Source of the DNA: Desulfobacterales bacterium CG23_combo_of_CG06-09_8_20_14_all_51_8
GTDB taxonomy: Bacteria > Desulfobacterota > Desulfobacteria > Desulfobacterales > Desulfosalsimonadaceae
Reading direction: 5' to 3'
Assembly (NCBI GenBank): GCA_002772195.1
Contig: PCSG01000123.1
Span: forward strand, 169-5,811
Length of the DNA stretch: 5,643 nt
Each line of letters starts with the position of its first letter. Position 1 is the stretch's first letter. The notes beneath the pieces are model-generated. The model searched no databases and was not told where the DNA came from. It worked only from the letters and a program-made list of their open reading frames with translations. A program made the position numbers and the translations under genes. Below, piece by piece: positions 5,133 to 5,643 of this stretch.

Positions 5133-5643
5133 TTATTTTTGTTCAGCGTTTACTTTCTTTGGTTTTTTACTTTTACTTTTTGCCATCGAAGTTTGTTTTT
5201 TTACGGGCCGGACATCATTATTTAAACGGGCGTCATTATTAAAATCCAGATGCATGAGCAGGTCCGAACGCCCCACCAGTTCCCGCACGCTGCGCATCCC
5301 GAAGCGTTTTAATATCCCCACCAGGTCTTTTCGCCAGGCATTGTAGAGATTGATAATCCGCTGGGTGCCCCAGTCTAAATCCATTTGGGTAACCAGACCC
5401 GGATCAGTGGTTGCGATACCCCTCGGGCACCCGCGTCCGGCGGAACATCTGGAACATCGAACGCATCCCAAGGCGATCAGTTCCGCGGTCCCCACCACCA
5501 CACCATCCGCGCCGAGCGCAATGGCTTTGGCGATATCGTGTGCCGTCCTTATGCCGCCGCTCGCGATGAGGGCCACTTTGTCCCTGGCCCCCTCGTCCAC
5601 CAGAAATTTGTGGACCTTGGCAATGGCGTATTCAATGGGCATG
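5133..5643 (-). CDS. Glutamate synthase-like FMN/Fe-S domain protein, C-terminal part (5' end outside window)
   Basis: About 169 C-terminal residues are present; the ATG at 5642 is at the window edge and is very probably internal, because the FMN domain of this family is much longer. Counting from that Met, VALIASGGIRTAHDIAKAIA (23-42) followed by LGADGVVVGTA (43-53) is the FMN-phosphate-binding end of the beta/alpha barrel of archaeal-type glutamate synthase large subunits, which make glutamate from 2-oxoglutarate and glutamine-derived ammonia. Next comes an iron-sulfur motif, CVRCSRCSAGRGCPRGIATTDP (60-81), with Cys60, 63, 66 and 72: one Cys more than the usual three-Cys [3Fe-4S] motif of GltB. 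The segment WGTQRIINLYNAWRKDLVGI (91-110) and SVRELVGRSDLL (118-129) are normal family C-terminal parts. The tail after 134 is Asn- and Lys-rich and unlike the family core. Substrate may differ from classic GltB, since stand-alone paralogues exist in anaerobes. A terminator lies about 75 bp downstream. Confidence 0.85.
   Translation of the reverse strand, partial: MPIEYAIAKVHKFLVDEGARDKVALIASGGIRTAHDIAKAIALGADGVVVGTAELIALGCVRCSRCSAGRGCPRGIATTDPGLVTQMDLDWGTQRIINLYNAWRKDLVGILKRFGMRSVRELVGRSDLLMHLDFNNDARLNNDVRPVKKQTSMAKSKSKKPKKVNAEQK

Noticed and set aside
5047..5346. 99-codon plus-strand frame at the right end
   Set aside because: Starts inside the terminator and lies opposite the glutamate synthase-like gene; a shadow frame.

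Overview
The window looks like part of a chromosome of an anaerobic bacterium, most likely a sulfate-reducing Desulfobacterota (Desulfobacterales-like). This rests on a RACo-type corrinoid-protein activator followed by a KaiC-like/HTH/cupin regulator, an archaeal-type glutamate synthase domain, and a base composition in which GC-richer core genes flank an AT-rich accessory stretch. The taxonomic call is inference from gene content, not from a marker gene.

Left block (1-2452, plus strand): the C-terminal part of an ASKHA-fold activator of corrinoid proteins (RACo/DUF4445 family), cut by the window edge. After 71 bp comes a complete 430-residue three-domain protein: a RecA/KaiC-like domain with a ruined Walker A, an XRE helix-turn-helix and a cupin. 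The pair plausibly belongs to a corrinoid-dependent methyl-transfer locus lying mostly to the left of the window.

Middle block (2459-3953, minus strand): a toxin-antitoxin pair converges on the regulator gene. The DUF433 antitoxin (2835-3083) is intact. The DUF5615 PIN-like toxin (2459-2850) is split by a single frameshift near 2641-2644; its C-terminal half is fully preserved in the next frame and stops 6 bp from the regulator's stop codon. Upstream of the pair lies a SHOCT-domain protein gene (3217-3828). Its reading frame continues open, without a start codon, to 3954, exactly where a repeat element begins.

Mobile block (3954-4440): a 487-bp MITE-like element with 97-bp terminal inverted repeats that differ at only two positions. 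Each repeat carries a GC-rich palindrome. The element has no convincing gene and appears to have removed the 5' end of the SHOCT gene.

Right block (4441-5643): about 320 bp of AT-rich sequence with no secure gene but a striking unused Shine-Dalgarno-like site, then a 74-residue orphan gene with a near-perfect ribosome binding site, a strong bidirectional terminator, and on the minus strand the C-terminal part of an FMN/iron-sulfur glutamate synthase-like protein cut by the window edge.

I see no CRISPR array, rRNA or tRNA. The best candidates for new biology are the long-TIR element with its effect on the neighbouring gene, the frameshifted toxin beside a living antitoxin, and the pseudo-KaiC/HTH/cupin regulator.
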